From VRUE01 sp044867645 (GTDB taxonomy: Bacteria > Actinomycetota > Thermoleophilia > Solirubrobacterales > 70-9), in assembly GCA_044867645.1 (NCBI GenBank), contig JBIOVI010000053.1, positions 1 to 64,000 on the forward strand: a DNA stretch of 64,000 nt. Reading direction: 5' to 3'. Position 1 is the first letter of the stretch; every line of letters starts with the position of its first letter. Both the position numbers and the translations under genes were made by a program. Under the pieces are notes generated by a model. The model was given only the letters and a program-made list of their open reading frames with translations. It searched no databases and was not told where the DNA came from. Below are positions 35,328-44,796 of the stretch, piece by piece.

Positions 35328-35357
35328 AGGATATCGGCACGAAAGCATGCTTGTCAA
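35328..35357 (-). promoter_or_regulatory. promoter of the propeller-protein operon
   Basis: -35 TTGACA (35357-35352), 18-bp spacer, -10 TATCCT (35333-35328), immediately downstream of the preceding gene's terminator; leader about 75 bases to ATG 35245. Confidence 0.6.
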
Positions 35358-35372
35358 GGTACGCGCTGATTA

Positions 35373-35408
35373 CAAGAAAGAGCCGGGATCGCTCCCGGCT
35401 CTTTCTTG
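35373..35408 (-). terminator. terminator of secreted paralog 2
   Basis: CAAGAAAGAGCCGGGA (35373-35388) pairs perfectly over 16 bp with TCCCGGCTCTTTCTTG (35393-35408), 4-nt loop. Confidence 0.85.
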
Positions 35409-35451
35409 ACTTCTTGATCCAGGTTTAGATCAAGGACAAAACGGCCTTACC

Positions 35452-36195
35452 TTAGTCTGTGAATGGTTCCATCCAGACGCTTGTATCTACGTTAGCTGTA
35501 TTTTTACCGGAGATTGTGGCCGATCCAGTGTATTTGCCGTTGTTTGTGTTGTCGGCTGTAGCGCATTTACCGAGGCCACTTCCTTCTGTTTGACTGTATT
35601 TGATCGTGGTGAAATTAATGTGGGCTTTGATGTCTTTTACACCACCGGTCTTTGTTTCATTTGTTAGAACGATCCCTGTGGGGAGGTTCTGTTCTCCGAT
35701 GTGAACGGTGCACTTGACGACACCTGCCTGTGTGGCGGTAACTGTGATGTCTTTGCCAGGATCACACTTGATTGTCGTTTCGGTGTGATACTTGTTTTCC
35801 CAATGGATCGTATCGGCTGGTGGGTCTGTTGTTGTGGTCCCTGTCTTTCCGTCGGCGTGGAATTCATACCGGCAGCCATTCGTGACCACGTCAGCGGTGA
35901 AGCCACCAAACGTGCAGTTCGCGTAACTCGGAGTCAGGGTGATTGTCGTGGTTGTTGTAACGCTGACCGAGCCACTGTAGTTGGTGGTGGTGCATTTAAT
36001 CGGGAGGCCAGCATCGGTTTCAAACACATCGCCTGGCGTGCCCTGAGATCCTGACAGGGTGGTCCAGTCTCCGTCGGAGGCGAACCAGTATGGGGTGCTG
36101 ACGATCTGGTTTGCCGATGCCGCCGAGGCCACCATGGCACTCAGCGCAAAGATGGCGACCAGGGAAAGCCCCAGCGCCTTTAGGTTGCGAATCAT
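35452..36195 (-). CDS. secreted six-cysteine paralog 2
   Basis: 247 residues from ATG 36195 (AGGAG upstream). Signal peptide MIRNLKALGLSLVAIFALSA, mature start near NQIVSTPYW. Six cysteines: IKCTT, ANCTF, NGCRY, IKCDP, VKCTV, GKCAT. Conserved IHWENKYH, GKDITVTATQAGVVKCTVHI, SQTEGSGLGKCATADNT. A 115-base run near the 3' end (35494-35608) is identical to 36636-36750 in paralog 3, implying recent duplication or gene conversion. Function unknown. Confidence 0.75.
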   Translation of the reverse strand: MIRNLKALGLSLVAIFALSAMVASAASANQIVSTPYWFASDGDWTTLSGSQGTPGDVFETDAGLPIKCTTTNYSGSVSVTTTTTITLTPSYANCTFGGFTADVVTNGCRYEFHADGKTGTTTTDPPADTIHWENKYHTETTIKCDPGKDITVTATQAGVVKCTVHIGEQNLPTGIVLTNETKTGGVKDIKAHINFTTIKYSQTEGSGLGKCATADNTNNGKYTGSATISGKNTANVDTSVWMEPFTD

Positions 36196-36243
36196 CTCTC
36201 CTGCTTCCTTTCGTTGTAGTTTCGTCCCGTGCGAGACAAGGAA

Positions 36244-36272
36244 GCGATAGCGCACAGTCAACCAATGGTCAA
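36244..36272 (-). promoter_or_regulatory. promoter of secreted paralog 2
   Basis: -35 TTGACC (36272-36267), 17-bp spacer, -10 TATCGC (36249-36244), about 49 bases before the ATG. Confidence 0.55.
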
Positions 36273-36331
36273 GGAATCTAGAGCGATGTCACTCATTGAG
36301 AGCAAAGGTTCAGCTGCGGCCTCAAGTTTTG

Positions 36332-36391
36332 CCTGCAAAGATCGTGTAAGCGATTTCCGCGCGCGTCAATCGGTGCGGTGCGCGGATTGGC
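36332..36391. repeat. conserved upstream element, copy 4
   Basis: CCTGCAAAGATCGTGTAAGC followed by GATTTCCGCGCGCGTCAATC and GGTGCGGTGCGC, 59 bp upstream of the -35 box of paralog 2. Confidence 0.65.
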
Positions 36392-36403
36392 ATGTCGAGG
36401 AAC

Positions 36404-36515
36404 TTAGGGCTGCCGGGACTTGCCCTGCAACAGATCTTCGATCGCATAGCGGCCGTTCTCGCGGCCGTGGCCGGACGCTGTAGCCGCCGAAGGGGCAAGC
36501 GGGTTGAAGGTCGCG
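36404..36515 (-). pseudogene. orphan 3' fragment of the aldehyde dehydrogenase gene
   Basis: The minus strand reads FNPLAP, then after a frame disturbance SGHGRENGRYAIEDLLQ, GKSRQP and a TAA stop. The intact aldehyde dehydrogenase at 37,538 ends FNPLAPFGGYKQSGHGRENG then RYAIEELLQVKSLQL. Nucleotide similarity continues into the adjacent upstream element. The fragment is therefore the footprint of a duplication that copied the end of that gene together with a secreted paralog. Confidence 0.85.
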
Positions 36516-36535
36516 TATGGACGCCGATCAAAGGA

Positions 36536-36561
36536 AAGAGCCGGGATCGCTCCCGGCTCTT
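36536..36561 (-). terminator. terminator of secreted paralog 3
   Basis: AAGAGCCGGGA (36536-36546) and TCCCGGCTCTT (36551-36561), perfect 11-bp stem, TCGC loop identical to that of paralog 2. Confidence 0.8.
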
Positions 36562-36593
36562 CTTGCCTTGCAAGTCAGAGCAAGAATGTAGCC

Positions 36594-37337
36594 TCACTCT
36601 GTATACGGTTCCATCCAGATGTCTGTCTCTCCACCAGCTGTATTTTTACCGGAGATTGTGGCCGATCCAGTGTATTTGCCGTTGTTTGTGTTGTCGGCTG
36701 TAGCGCATTTACCGAGGCCACTTCCTTCTGTTTGACTGTATTTGATCGTGCTGAAATTAATGTGGGCTCTGATGTCTTTTTTACCACCGGTGGTTGTTTC
36801 GTTTGTCAGCACGATCCCTGTGCCCAGGTTCTGGGGTGGGATGTGAACCGTGCACTTGGGAACCCCTGCCTGTGTGGCTATGATTGTGATGTCTTTCCCG
36901 GTGTCGCACTCGATTGTCGCTTCGACGTGATACTTGTTTTCCCAGTGGATGGGATCGCCTGCGATTGTTGTTGTGGTCCCTGTCTTCCCATCGGCGTGGT
37001 ATACGTACCGGCAGCCGTTCGTGATCACGTCTAGCGTGAAGCCCCCGAACGTGCATCCTGAATAGGTCGGAGTCAGGGTGATTGTCGTGGCTGTTGTCAC
37101 ACCAATCGAGCCGGTGTATCCAACGGTGGTGCACTTAACGGGGAGGCCAGCATCCGTTTCAAATACATCGCCTGGCGTGCCCTGAGATCCTGACAGGGTG
37201 GTCCAGTCGCCGTCGGAGGCGAACCAGTATGGCGTGCTAACGGGTTTGCTCGCCGAAGCCACCGAGGCCAGCATGGCGCTCAGCGCGAAGACAGCGACCA
37301 GGGCAAGCCCCAGCACCTTTAGGTTGCGAATCATCAT
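36594..37337 (-). CDS. secreted six-cysteine paralog 3
   Basis: 247 residues; ATG at 37337 or the adjacent ATG 37334. Signal peptide MIRNLKVLGLALVAVFALSA. Cysteines at VKCTT, SGCTF, NGCRY, IECDT, PKCTV and GKCAT match paralogs 1 and 2. IHWENKYHVEATIECDTGKD and SQTEGSGLGKCATADNTNNG are conserved. Base composition is lower in GC than neighbours (a counted 60-base line at 36,661 is 32/60). Likely closest in position to the original copy, since it still abuts the intact aldehyde dehydrogenase gene. Confidence 0.75.
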   Translation of the reverse strand: MMIRNLKVLGLALVAVFALSAMLASVASASKPVSTPYWFASDGDWTTLSGSQGTPGDVFETDAGLPVKCTTVGYTGSIGVTTATTITLTPTYSGCTFGGFTLDVITNGCRYVYHADGKTGTTTTIAGDPIHWENKYHVEATIECDTGKDITIIATQAGVPKCTVHIPPQNLGTGIVLTNETTTGGKKDIRAHINFSTIKYSQTEGSGLGKCATADNTNNGKYTGSATISGKNTAGGETDIWMEPYTE

Positions 37338-37386
37338 CTCTCTTCCTCTCGTTGTCGGATTTGCACCGCCCAGCGCGGCTTGACAA

Positions 37387-37416
37387 TCCCTATGACCTAG
37401 AAAGCCCTCAGGTCAA
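37387..37416 (-). promoter_or_regulatory. promoter of secreted paralog 3
   Basis: -35 TTGACC (37416-37411), 18-bp spacer, -10 TAGGGA (37392-37387) followed by TTGTC as in the 28,528 promoter. Confidence 0.55.
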
Positions 37417-37464
37417 GAGGCATGAGGGCAAGCAGGATTTGAGATGGATGCGCGTTCTGTGTTC

Positions 37465-37527
37465 CCCTGCAAGAATCGCGTAAGCGATCGACGCGCGCGT
37501 CAATCGGTGCGGTACGCAAATCGGCGC
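37465..37527. repeat. conserved upstream element, copy 5
   Basis: CCCTGCAAGAATCGCGTAAG then CGACGCGCGCGTCAATCGG and GCGGTACGCAAATCGGCGC. It is 49 bp upstream of the -35 box and only 10 bp from the aldehyde dehydrogenase stop codon. Confidence 0.65.
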
Positions 37528-37537
37528 ACTCAGGGAT

Positions 37538-38974
<1,437 letters not shown>

Positions 38975-38983
38975 TTCGCCCTC

Positions 38984-39466
38984 CTAGTCGCCAGCCTGTC
39001 CAGCAAACGCTAGCGCCTCAACGCCGGGGCCGGGAACGGCGCGGGCATCGCGGGCGTGCAAGACCTCTTCGCAGCGCTCGCAGATACCGCGGTCATTGAC
39101 CGGCCCTCCGCAATCCTTGTGGACGATCAGCATCGGCGGCCCGGCCGGCTCTGGGGAGTGACGGTCGCCCCAGGCGAGCAGGGCGACGAGAGCGGGCCAG
39201 AGGTCGAGTCCCTTCTCGGTCAGGAAGTACTCGTAACGCTCCGGGCTCTCCTGGTAGGGGCGGCGCTCGAGGATGTCCTCGTCGACCAGCCGCTGCAGGC
39301 GCGCCGAAAGGACGTTGCGGGCGACGCCGAGGCCCCGCTGCAGCTCGCCGAAGCGCCGGTTGCCGTTCATCACATCGCGGACGATCAGCAGCGTCCAACG
39401 CTCGCCGACAACCTCGAGCGCCTTGGCGATCGAACAGACCTGACCCGGATAGTCATGACGAAGCAC
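38984..39466 (-). CDS. HxlR family transcriptional regulator
   Basis: 160 residues from GTG 39466 (MLRHDYPGQVCSIAKALEVV); a TTG at 39502 lies inside an operator and is less likely. Winged-helix HxlR core: VGERWTLLIVRDVMNGNRRF, GELQRGLGVARNVLSARLQR. The N-terminal Cys (QVC) is the usual redox/aldehyde-sensing position of this family. A C-terminal CGGPVNDRGICERC resembles a small zinc-binding knuckle. It is followed by aldehyde dehydrogenase, so aldehyde sensing is a reasonable guess. Confidence 0.9.
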   Translation of the reverse strand: MLRHDYPGQVCSIAKALEVVGERWTLLIVRDVMNGNRRFGELQRGLGVARNVLSARLQRLVDEDILERRPYQESPERYEYFLTEKGLDLWPALVALLAWGDRHSPEPAGPPMLIVHKDCGGPVNDRGICERCEEVLHARDARAVPGPGVEALAFAGQAGD

Positions 39467-39487
39467 GAGAGTGATCTTTGCACACAA

Positions 39488-39504
39488 GGTTGCATCAAGC
39501 AACC
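39488..39504. promoter_or_regulatory. HxlR operator, site 1
   Basis: GGTTGC-ATCAA-GCAACC, perfect 6-bp inverted repeat just upstream of the hxlR start at 39466. Confidence 0.65.
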
Positions 39505-39530
39505 GACTTGACTACAGTGGGCGCCACAGG

Positions 39531-39547
39531 AGTTGCTTGATGCAACT
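39531..39547. promoter_or_regulatory. HxlR operator, site 2
   Basis: AGTTGC-TTGAT-GCAACT, perfect 6-bp inverted repeat. Its 13-bp core is the exact reverse complement of that in site 1; centres are 43 bp apart (about four helical turns), between the divergent transcripts. Confidence 0.65.
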
Positions 39548-39574
39548 CAGCCGATGCGCGATTGGAGGCGCAAG

Positions 39575-39721
39575 ATGAGGCTTGTCCCCAGACACAAGAG
39601 CCGCCGTCCCAAGGCCCCGCTGATCCAGTTCACCCAGGAGGAGATCGCCGCCGACCTGCACTACCCGGCCAGCCGCCTACCCGGCAGAGCCAGGCCGGTA
39701 GGACCCGGGAGGCGCCGGTGA
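39575..39721 (+). CDS. small basic protein coupled to a thioesterase gene
   Basis: 48 residues from ATG 39575 with GGAGG seven bases upstream. It reads MRLVPRHKSRRPKAPLIQFT then QEEIAADLHYPASRLPG and ends in GRRR. The TGA overlaps the thioesterase GTG (GTGA), a classic coupling arrangement, which is the main reason to believe it. The family is unknown. Upstream in-frame starts at 39533 and 39554 exist, but the first lies in an operator. Confidence 0.5.
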   Translation: MRLVPRHKSRRPKAPLIQFTQEEIAADLHYPASRLPGRARPVGPGRRR

Positions 39722-40320
39722 ACGATACCGAGGGCTCCGGCGACGGGCTCGTCGCCAAGCTCGCTGAAGCCGCCCGCAACGGCGCCACCGCGGTCGAGGC
39801 GGCACAGCTGCACGCCGAGGCCAATCCCGAGACGAGCCGCAGCCGCACCTTGGTCTGGCAGGATCCGGTGCCGACCGCGGCTGCCGGCGCGACGATGAGC
39901 GGCATGGAGTACATGGAGGCGATCGTCGCCGGTGAGCTTCCGCCGCCGCCGATCGCGGTGACCCTGCGGATGGGACCGATCAAGCTCGGCGAGGGACGCG
40001 CCGTCTTCGCCGGCGACCCCGGCGAGGAGCACTACAACCCGATCGGAGTCGTCCACGGCGGCTACGCGGCGACGCTGCTCGACTCGGCGCTCGGTTGCGC
40101 CGTCCACACCACTCTGCCCGTCGGCGTCGGCTACACCTCGCTCGGCCTCGAGGCGAAGTACGTACGCCCGATCACTCGCGAGACCGGCCGCGTCCTCTGC
40201 GAGGCGAACGTCCTCTATCGCGGCCGCCGCCAGGCGACCGCCGAGGCCAACCTGACCGCCGCCTACAGCGGCAAGCTGCTCGCCCACGGCGTCGCCACCT
40301 GCATGATCCTCGGTGAATAA
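39718..40320 (+). CDS. PaaI-type hotdog thioesterase
   Basis: 200 residues from GTG 39718 with GGGAGG upstream; longer frames are not family-like. The hotdog core is HYNPIGVVHGGYAATLLDSA, matching the PaaI/HGG-D thioesterase signature, with TSLGLEAKYVRPITRETG on the central strand. It likely hydrolyses an aromatic or acyl-CoA thioester. It diverges from hxlR-aldehyde dehydrogenase and shares its operator region, so it may belong to the same aldehyde/acyl-CoA detoxification response. Confidence 0.88.
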   Translation: MNDTEGSGDGLVAKLAEAARNGATAVEAAQLHAEANPETSRSRTLVWQDPVPTAAAGATMSGMEYMEAIVAGELPPPPIAVTLRMGPIKLGEGRAVFAGDPGEEHYNPIGVVHGGYAATLLDSALGCAVHTTLPVGVGYTSLGLEAKYVRPITRETGRVLCEANVLYRGRRQATAEANLTAAYSGKLLAHGVATCMILGE

Positions 40321-40351
40321 TAGCGAATATGCGATAAGCACATATTTGCTA
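40321..40351. promoter_or_regulatory. inverted repeat, operator of the XRE/nucleotidyltransferase pair
   Basis: TAGCGAATATG (40321-40331) and CATATTTGCTA (40341-40351) match at 10 of 11 positions, 9-bp spacer. A -10-like TATGCT (40350-40355) overlaps the right arm, so binding would block transcription. Confidence 0.6.
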
Positions 40352-40361
40352 TGCTCTAGGC

Positions 40362-40691
40362 ATGAAAACGCCTGGAGAGCTGCTGAGGGAAGCCCGCGCG
40401 CGCCACGGCGTCAGTCAACAGCGACTGGCGATGCGCGCGAGCACGACCCAATCGGCTATCTCACGGATCGAGGGGGATCGCGTTTCGCCATCGGTGGAGA
40501 CTCTCCGCGAGCTGCTCTATCTCCTAGGTGAGGATCTGCGGCTTGGAGCGTCCCAACGCGATGCCGGGATCGACGAGACGCTGATAGACCAACAACTCCA
40601 GCGGTCGCCGACCGAGCGTCTCGACTACGGAATGGCCTTCGCCAACCTGGTGATCGCCAACAGCCCGAACGTTCGCAGGGAAGCGGCATGA
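40362..40691 (+). CDS. XRE-family helix-turn-helix protein, putative antitoxin
   Basis: 109 residues. HTH: ELLREARARHGVSQQRLAMR then TTQSAISRIEGDRVSPSVET. The C-terminal half (TERLDYGMAFANLVIANSP) is helical. It overlaps the nucleotidyltransferase start by 4 bases (ATGA), and an inverted repeat precedes it; this two-gene layout is that of toxin-antitoxin or AbiE-like pairs. Confidence 0.8.
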   Translation: MKTPGELLREARARHGVSQQRLAMRASTTQSAISRIEGDRVSPSVETLRELLYLLGEDLRLGASQRDAGIDETLIDQQLQRSPTERLDYGMAFANLVIANSPNVRREAA

Positions 40692-41212
40692 ATGATGAGC
40701 AGGGCTTACCGCCAAAAGCCCCGGAATTTCGAGAGCTACTCGGGCCGCTGATCGCGCACGGCGTCGACTTCGTCCTGATCGGGGGACTAGCAGGCATCTC
40801 CTACGGCTCCACCTACCCAAGCTATGACCTCGACGTCCTGTATGCGCGCGACCGCGACAATGTCGTCCGGCTCGTCGCAGCTCTCAAAGAGATCGGGGTG
40901 CGGCTACGAGGCGCTCCCGCTGATCTTCCATTCCTGCTCGATGAGAAGACGATCGAAAACGGAGCCAACTTCACCTTTGTCACGCCGTACGGAGACTTGG
41001 ATGTCCTCGCCGACGCCGCCGGGATGCCCCCGTACGAAGATCTGAAGTCAGCCTCCGTGGAGCAGGACGTCTTCGGGCATTCGGTCAGGGTCGCATCGCT
41101 CGATCATTTGATTGCGATGAAGAAGGCCGCAGGCAGGACCAAGGACAAACTCATGGTCGAGGAGTACCTCGTGATCGCCGCTCGGCAGCGAGCCGCGGAA
41201 GAGAGGGCGTAG
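40688..41212 (+). CDS. nucleotidyltransferase-fold protein (AbiEii-like), putative TA partner
   Basis: 174 residues. The nucleotidyltransferase signature is IGGLAGISYGSTYPSYDLDV: a GG followed by the DxD metal pair. A third acidic position may be in GDLDVLADA. LIAMKKAAGRTKDKLM resembles the conserved K-rich helix of DUF6036/AbiEii families. It could transfer NMP to tRNA or protein. ATGA overlap with the XRE gene supports a functional pair; which is toxin is unproven. Confidence 0.75.
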   Translation: MNDEQGLPPKAPEFRELLGPLIAHGVDFVLIGGLAGISYGSTYPSYDLDVLYARDRDNVVRLVAALKEIGVRLRGAPADLPFLLDEKTIENGANFTFVTPYGDLDVLADAAGMPPYEDLKSASVEQDVFGHSVRVASLDHLIAMKKAAGRTKDKLMVEEYLVIAARQRAAEERA

Positions 41213-41220
41213 GCGAGCGC

Positions 41221-42678
41221 TCAGCCGGCGAGGCGGCGCGCCAGCTCAACCAGCAAACGCACACCGAAGCCGCTGGCGTCATTGCCGGTGTAGGGGCGGC
41301 CGACGTCCCAGGCGGTGCCGGCGATGTCGACATGAGCCCAAGGAGTGTCGCCGACGAACTCCCCGAGGAAGGAGCCGGCGTAGATCGTTCCCGCCTTGCG
41401 CTTGGCGGAGGCGTTGGTGAGGTCGGCGACGGTGCCCTTGGTCAACTCCTTGTACTCGGGGTGTAGGGGCAGGCGCCAGGCCAGCTCACCGGTCGTCTCC
41501 CCCGCCCCTTCGACCGCGGCGGCCAGCTCGTCGTCGTTTGAGATCACCGCCGCGTAGGTGGAGCCGAGAGCGATCAGCACGGCGCCGGTCAGCGTGGCGA
41601 GATCGACGATCCGCTCCGCCCCAAGCTCGACCGCGTAGGCGAGGGCGTCGGCGAGGATCAGCCTTCCCTCGGCGTCGGTGTTGTTTATCTCGACCGTCTT
41701 GCCGTTGTACTGGGTGATGACGTCGCCGGGCTTGATCGCCGTTCCCGACGGCATGTTCTCGGTCGAGGGGACGACGGCAACGATATTGAGCTCGAGGCCG
41801 AGCTCGGCGATCGCCGCCACTGCCTCGAGCACCGCGGCGGCGCCCGACATGTCCATCTTCATCTCGTGCATCGCCGCCGACGGCTTCAGCGAAATTCCGC
41901 CCGTGTCGAAGGTGACCCCCTTGCCTACCAGGCCCAGGGTGGGCCCGCTACCGCCGCCCTCATAGCGCAGCACGATCAGCTGCGGCTCCTCGGCGGATCC
42001 CTGGCTGACCGCGACAAGACCCCCCATGCCCTTGGCGGCGATCGCGTCCCGGTCGAACACTTCGGTGCTGACGGCCGTGTGGGCGGAGGCGATGCTCCGC
42101 GCCCGCCGTCCGAGAAACGACGGCGTTGCGACGTTGGAGGGCAGGCTCTGCAGGTCACGGGCGCGGTTTTGCGCCTCGGCGCAGATGCGGGCGGCCTCGG
42201 CCGCCTCAGCGAGGTCTTCCGAGCCGACCAGCGTCAACGACTCGATCCGGGGTGAGGGAGGTTCGTTCGGGTCGCTGCTGCGAAAACGATCAAAGCGGTA
42301 GTCGGCAAGGATCGTGCCGGTGACCAATGCGGCCACCGTTGCTTCGCCGGCGCCGGCGGTCGCCCCGGCGTCGTCCGACTCCGGTAAAAGCCAGGCAAGA
42401 GAGGCGGCCTCCAGCTTCGCCGCCTCGTTCGCCGCCAGTGCCGCCGCGATCCGCATGCGCTCGGGGTCCGCATCCTCACGCTTGCCGAGGCCGACGGCCA
42501 CCACGCGCCATGGCTCATCCGGATTGAGGAGGGACACCTTCTTGAACTCAGCCTTGGCGTAGCTGGCACCGGGGTCCCAAGCCAGCTTGCCGGGCAACTC
42601 GTCGCCCTCGAACAGCCCCGCGACGATGAGGTCGGCCTCCACCTGCTCCAGGGTGATCTGTCGGATATCGACTCTCAC
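41221..42678 (-). CDS. pepA: leucyl aminopeptidase (M17)
   Basis: 485 residues from GTG 42678 (MRVDIRQITLEQVEADLIVA); the longer frame to 42,921 runs antisense to the thiolase gene. Two-metal exopeptidase motifs: VGKGVTFDTGGISLKPS with metal-binding Lys/Asp, MKMDMSGAAAV, and NNTDAEGRLILADAL with the Asp/Glu pair and catalytic Arg. The N-terminal domain is divergent, as usual. It recycles cytosolic peptides. Convergent with the XRE/NTase pair, 8 bases apart. Confidence 0.94.
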   Translation of the reverse strand: MRVDIRQITLEQVEADLIVAGLFEGDELPGKLAWDPGASYAKAEFKKVSLLNPDEPWRVVAVGLGKREDADPERMRIAAALAANEAAKLEAASLAWLLPESDDAGATAGAGEATVAALVTGTILADYRFDRFRSSDPNEPPSPRIESLTLVGSEDLAEAAEAARICAEAQNRARDLQSLPSNVATPSFLGRRARSIASAHTAVSTEVFDRDAIAAKGMGGLVAVSQGSAEEPQLIVLRYEGGGSGPTLGLVGKGVTFDTGGISLKPSAAMHEMKMDMSGAAAVLEAVAAIAELGLELNIVAVVPSTENMPSGTAIKPGDVITQYNGKTVEINNTDAEGRLILADALAYAVELGAERIVDLATLTGAVLIALGSTYAAVISNDDELAAAVEGAGETTGELAWRLPLHPEYKELTKGTVADLTNASAKRKAGTIYAGSFLGEFVGDTPWAHVDIAGTAWDVGRPYTGNDASGFGVRLLVELARRLAG

Positions 42679-42841
42679 AACTGCCGAGTCTATGAACTCC
42701 CACCGCGTGACTCCTCGATCGCCTATTACGTGACCGAAGAACCACAACTTGGTGGGCCATCGCGCTATCGTTCCGGAACAGGGCCATGCGGCCCGTCTCG
42801 AGCCGAGACCCGGCACAAACACGACACAGGAAGGCCGCCAG

Positions 42842-44026
<1,185 letters not shown>

Positions 44027-44027
44027 C

Positions 44028-44786
44028 TTGAGCCGCGCCGCGGCCTTCTTCGATCTCGACAAGACCCTGATGGCCGGGTCGAGCGGGATGCAGTTCGCCC
44101 GCATCGCCAACAGGCACGGGATCGTCGGCCGCCGCCAGCTGGCGAGCTGGGGGCTCGAGCATCTGCGCTACCGGCTGCGCGGCACCACCGACGAGCGCAC
44201 CGCGGAGGTCCTGCGGGTGGCGCGCGAGCTGATCTCCGGGATGCCGGCACGCTCGATCGACCGGATGAACCCGGAGGTGATGGCGGCGATCCTGCCGCGC
44301 GTCTACCCGCAGATGCTCGACGAGGTAAACGCGCACCAGGACGCCGGCCGAGCCACCTTCATCGTCAGCGCCGCCGGCAATGGCTTGGTCGAGCTGCTCG
44401 CCGCGGTACTGGGCATGGACGGCGGGATCGGTACGCGCTATGAGATCGACGGCGAGGGCGCGTTCAGCGGCCGCCTGGACGGGCCCTTCGTCTACGGCCC
44501 CGGCAAGGTCGAGGCGATGAAGGGGTTTGCCGCCACGCACGGGATCGACCTCTCCAGCTCCTATGCGTACTCCGACTCGCTCTCCGACCTGCCGATGCTG
44601 CGCGCCGTCGGCCACCCGGTCGCCGTAAATCCCGATCCGGCGCTGGCTGAGATCGCCCGTGAGGAAGGCTGGCAGACGATGCGCTTCGAGCGGCTCGGGC
44701 GGCGCCTCGTCGCGCTCGTCGTCACCCTGCTGGCGACGGTCGGCGGCTTCGGGGCCTCGCGTATCGCCGCGCGTCGCAGAGCATAG
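44028..44786 (+). CDS. HAD-IB family phosphatase with C-terminal membrane helix
   Basis: 252 residues from TTG 44028, one base after the thiolase stop. HAD motifs: FFDLDKTLMAGSSG (nucleophile Asp), TFIVSAAGN (motif II Ser), YAYSDSLSDLPML (motif IV acids). Related to SerB-like and lysophosphatidate-type HAD-IB enzymes. A terminal helix LVALVVTLLATVGGFGAS suggests inner-membrane attachment, favouring a lipid phosphate substrate; not proven. Confidence 0.85.
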   Translation: MSRAAAFFDLDKTLMAGSSGMQFARIANRHGIVGRRQLASWGLEHLRYRLRGTTDERTAEVLRVARELISGMPARSIDRMNPEVMAAILPRVYPQMLDEVNAHQDAGRATFIVSAAGNGLVELLAAVLGMDGGIGTRYEIDGEGAFSGRLDGPFVYGPGKVEAMKGFAATHGIDLSSSYAYSDSLSDLPMLRAVGHPVAVNPDPALAEIAREEGWQTMRFERLGRRLVALVVTLLATVGGFGASRIAARRRA

Positions 44787-44796
44787 GCTGCCCGCC

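Noticed and set aside
40362..41212. Assignment as a complete AbiE system with the AbiEi-like gene at 53,755
   Set aside because: The genes are 12.5 kb apart, and the 53,755 protein has a DUF559 nuclease-like domain rather than an AbiEi C terminus.
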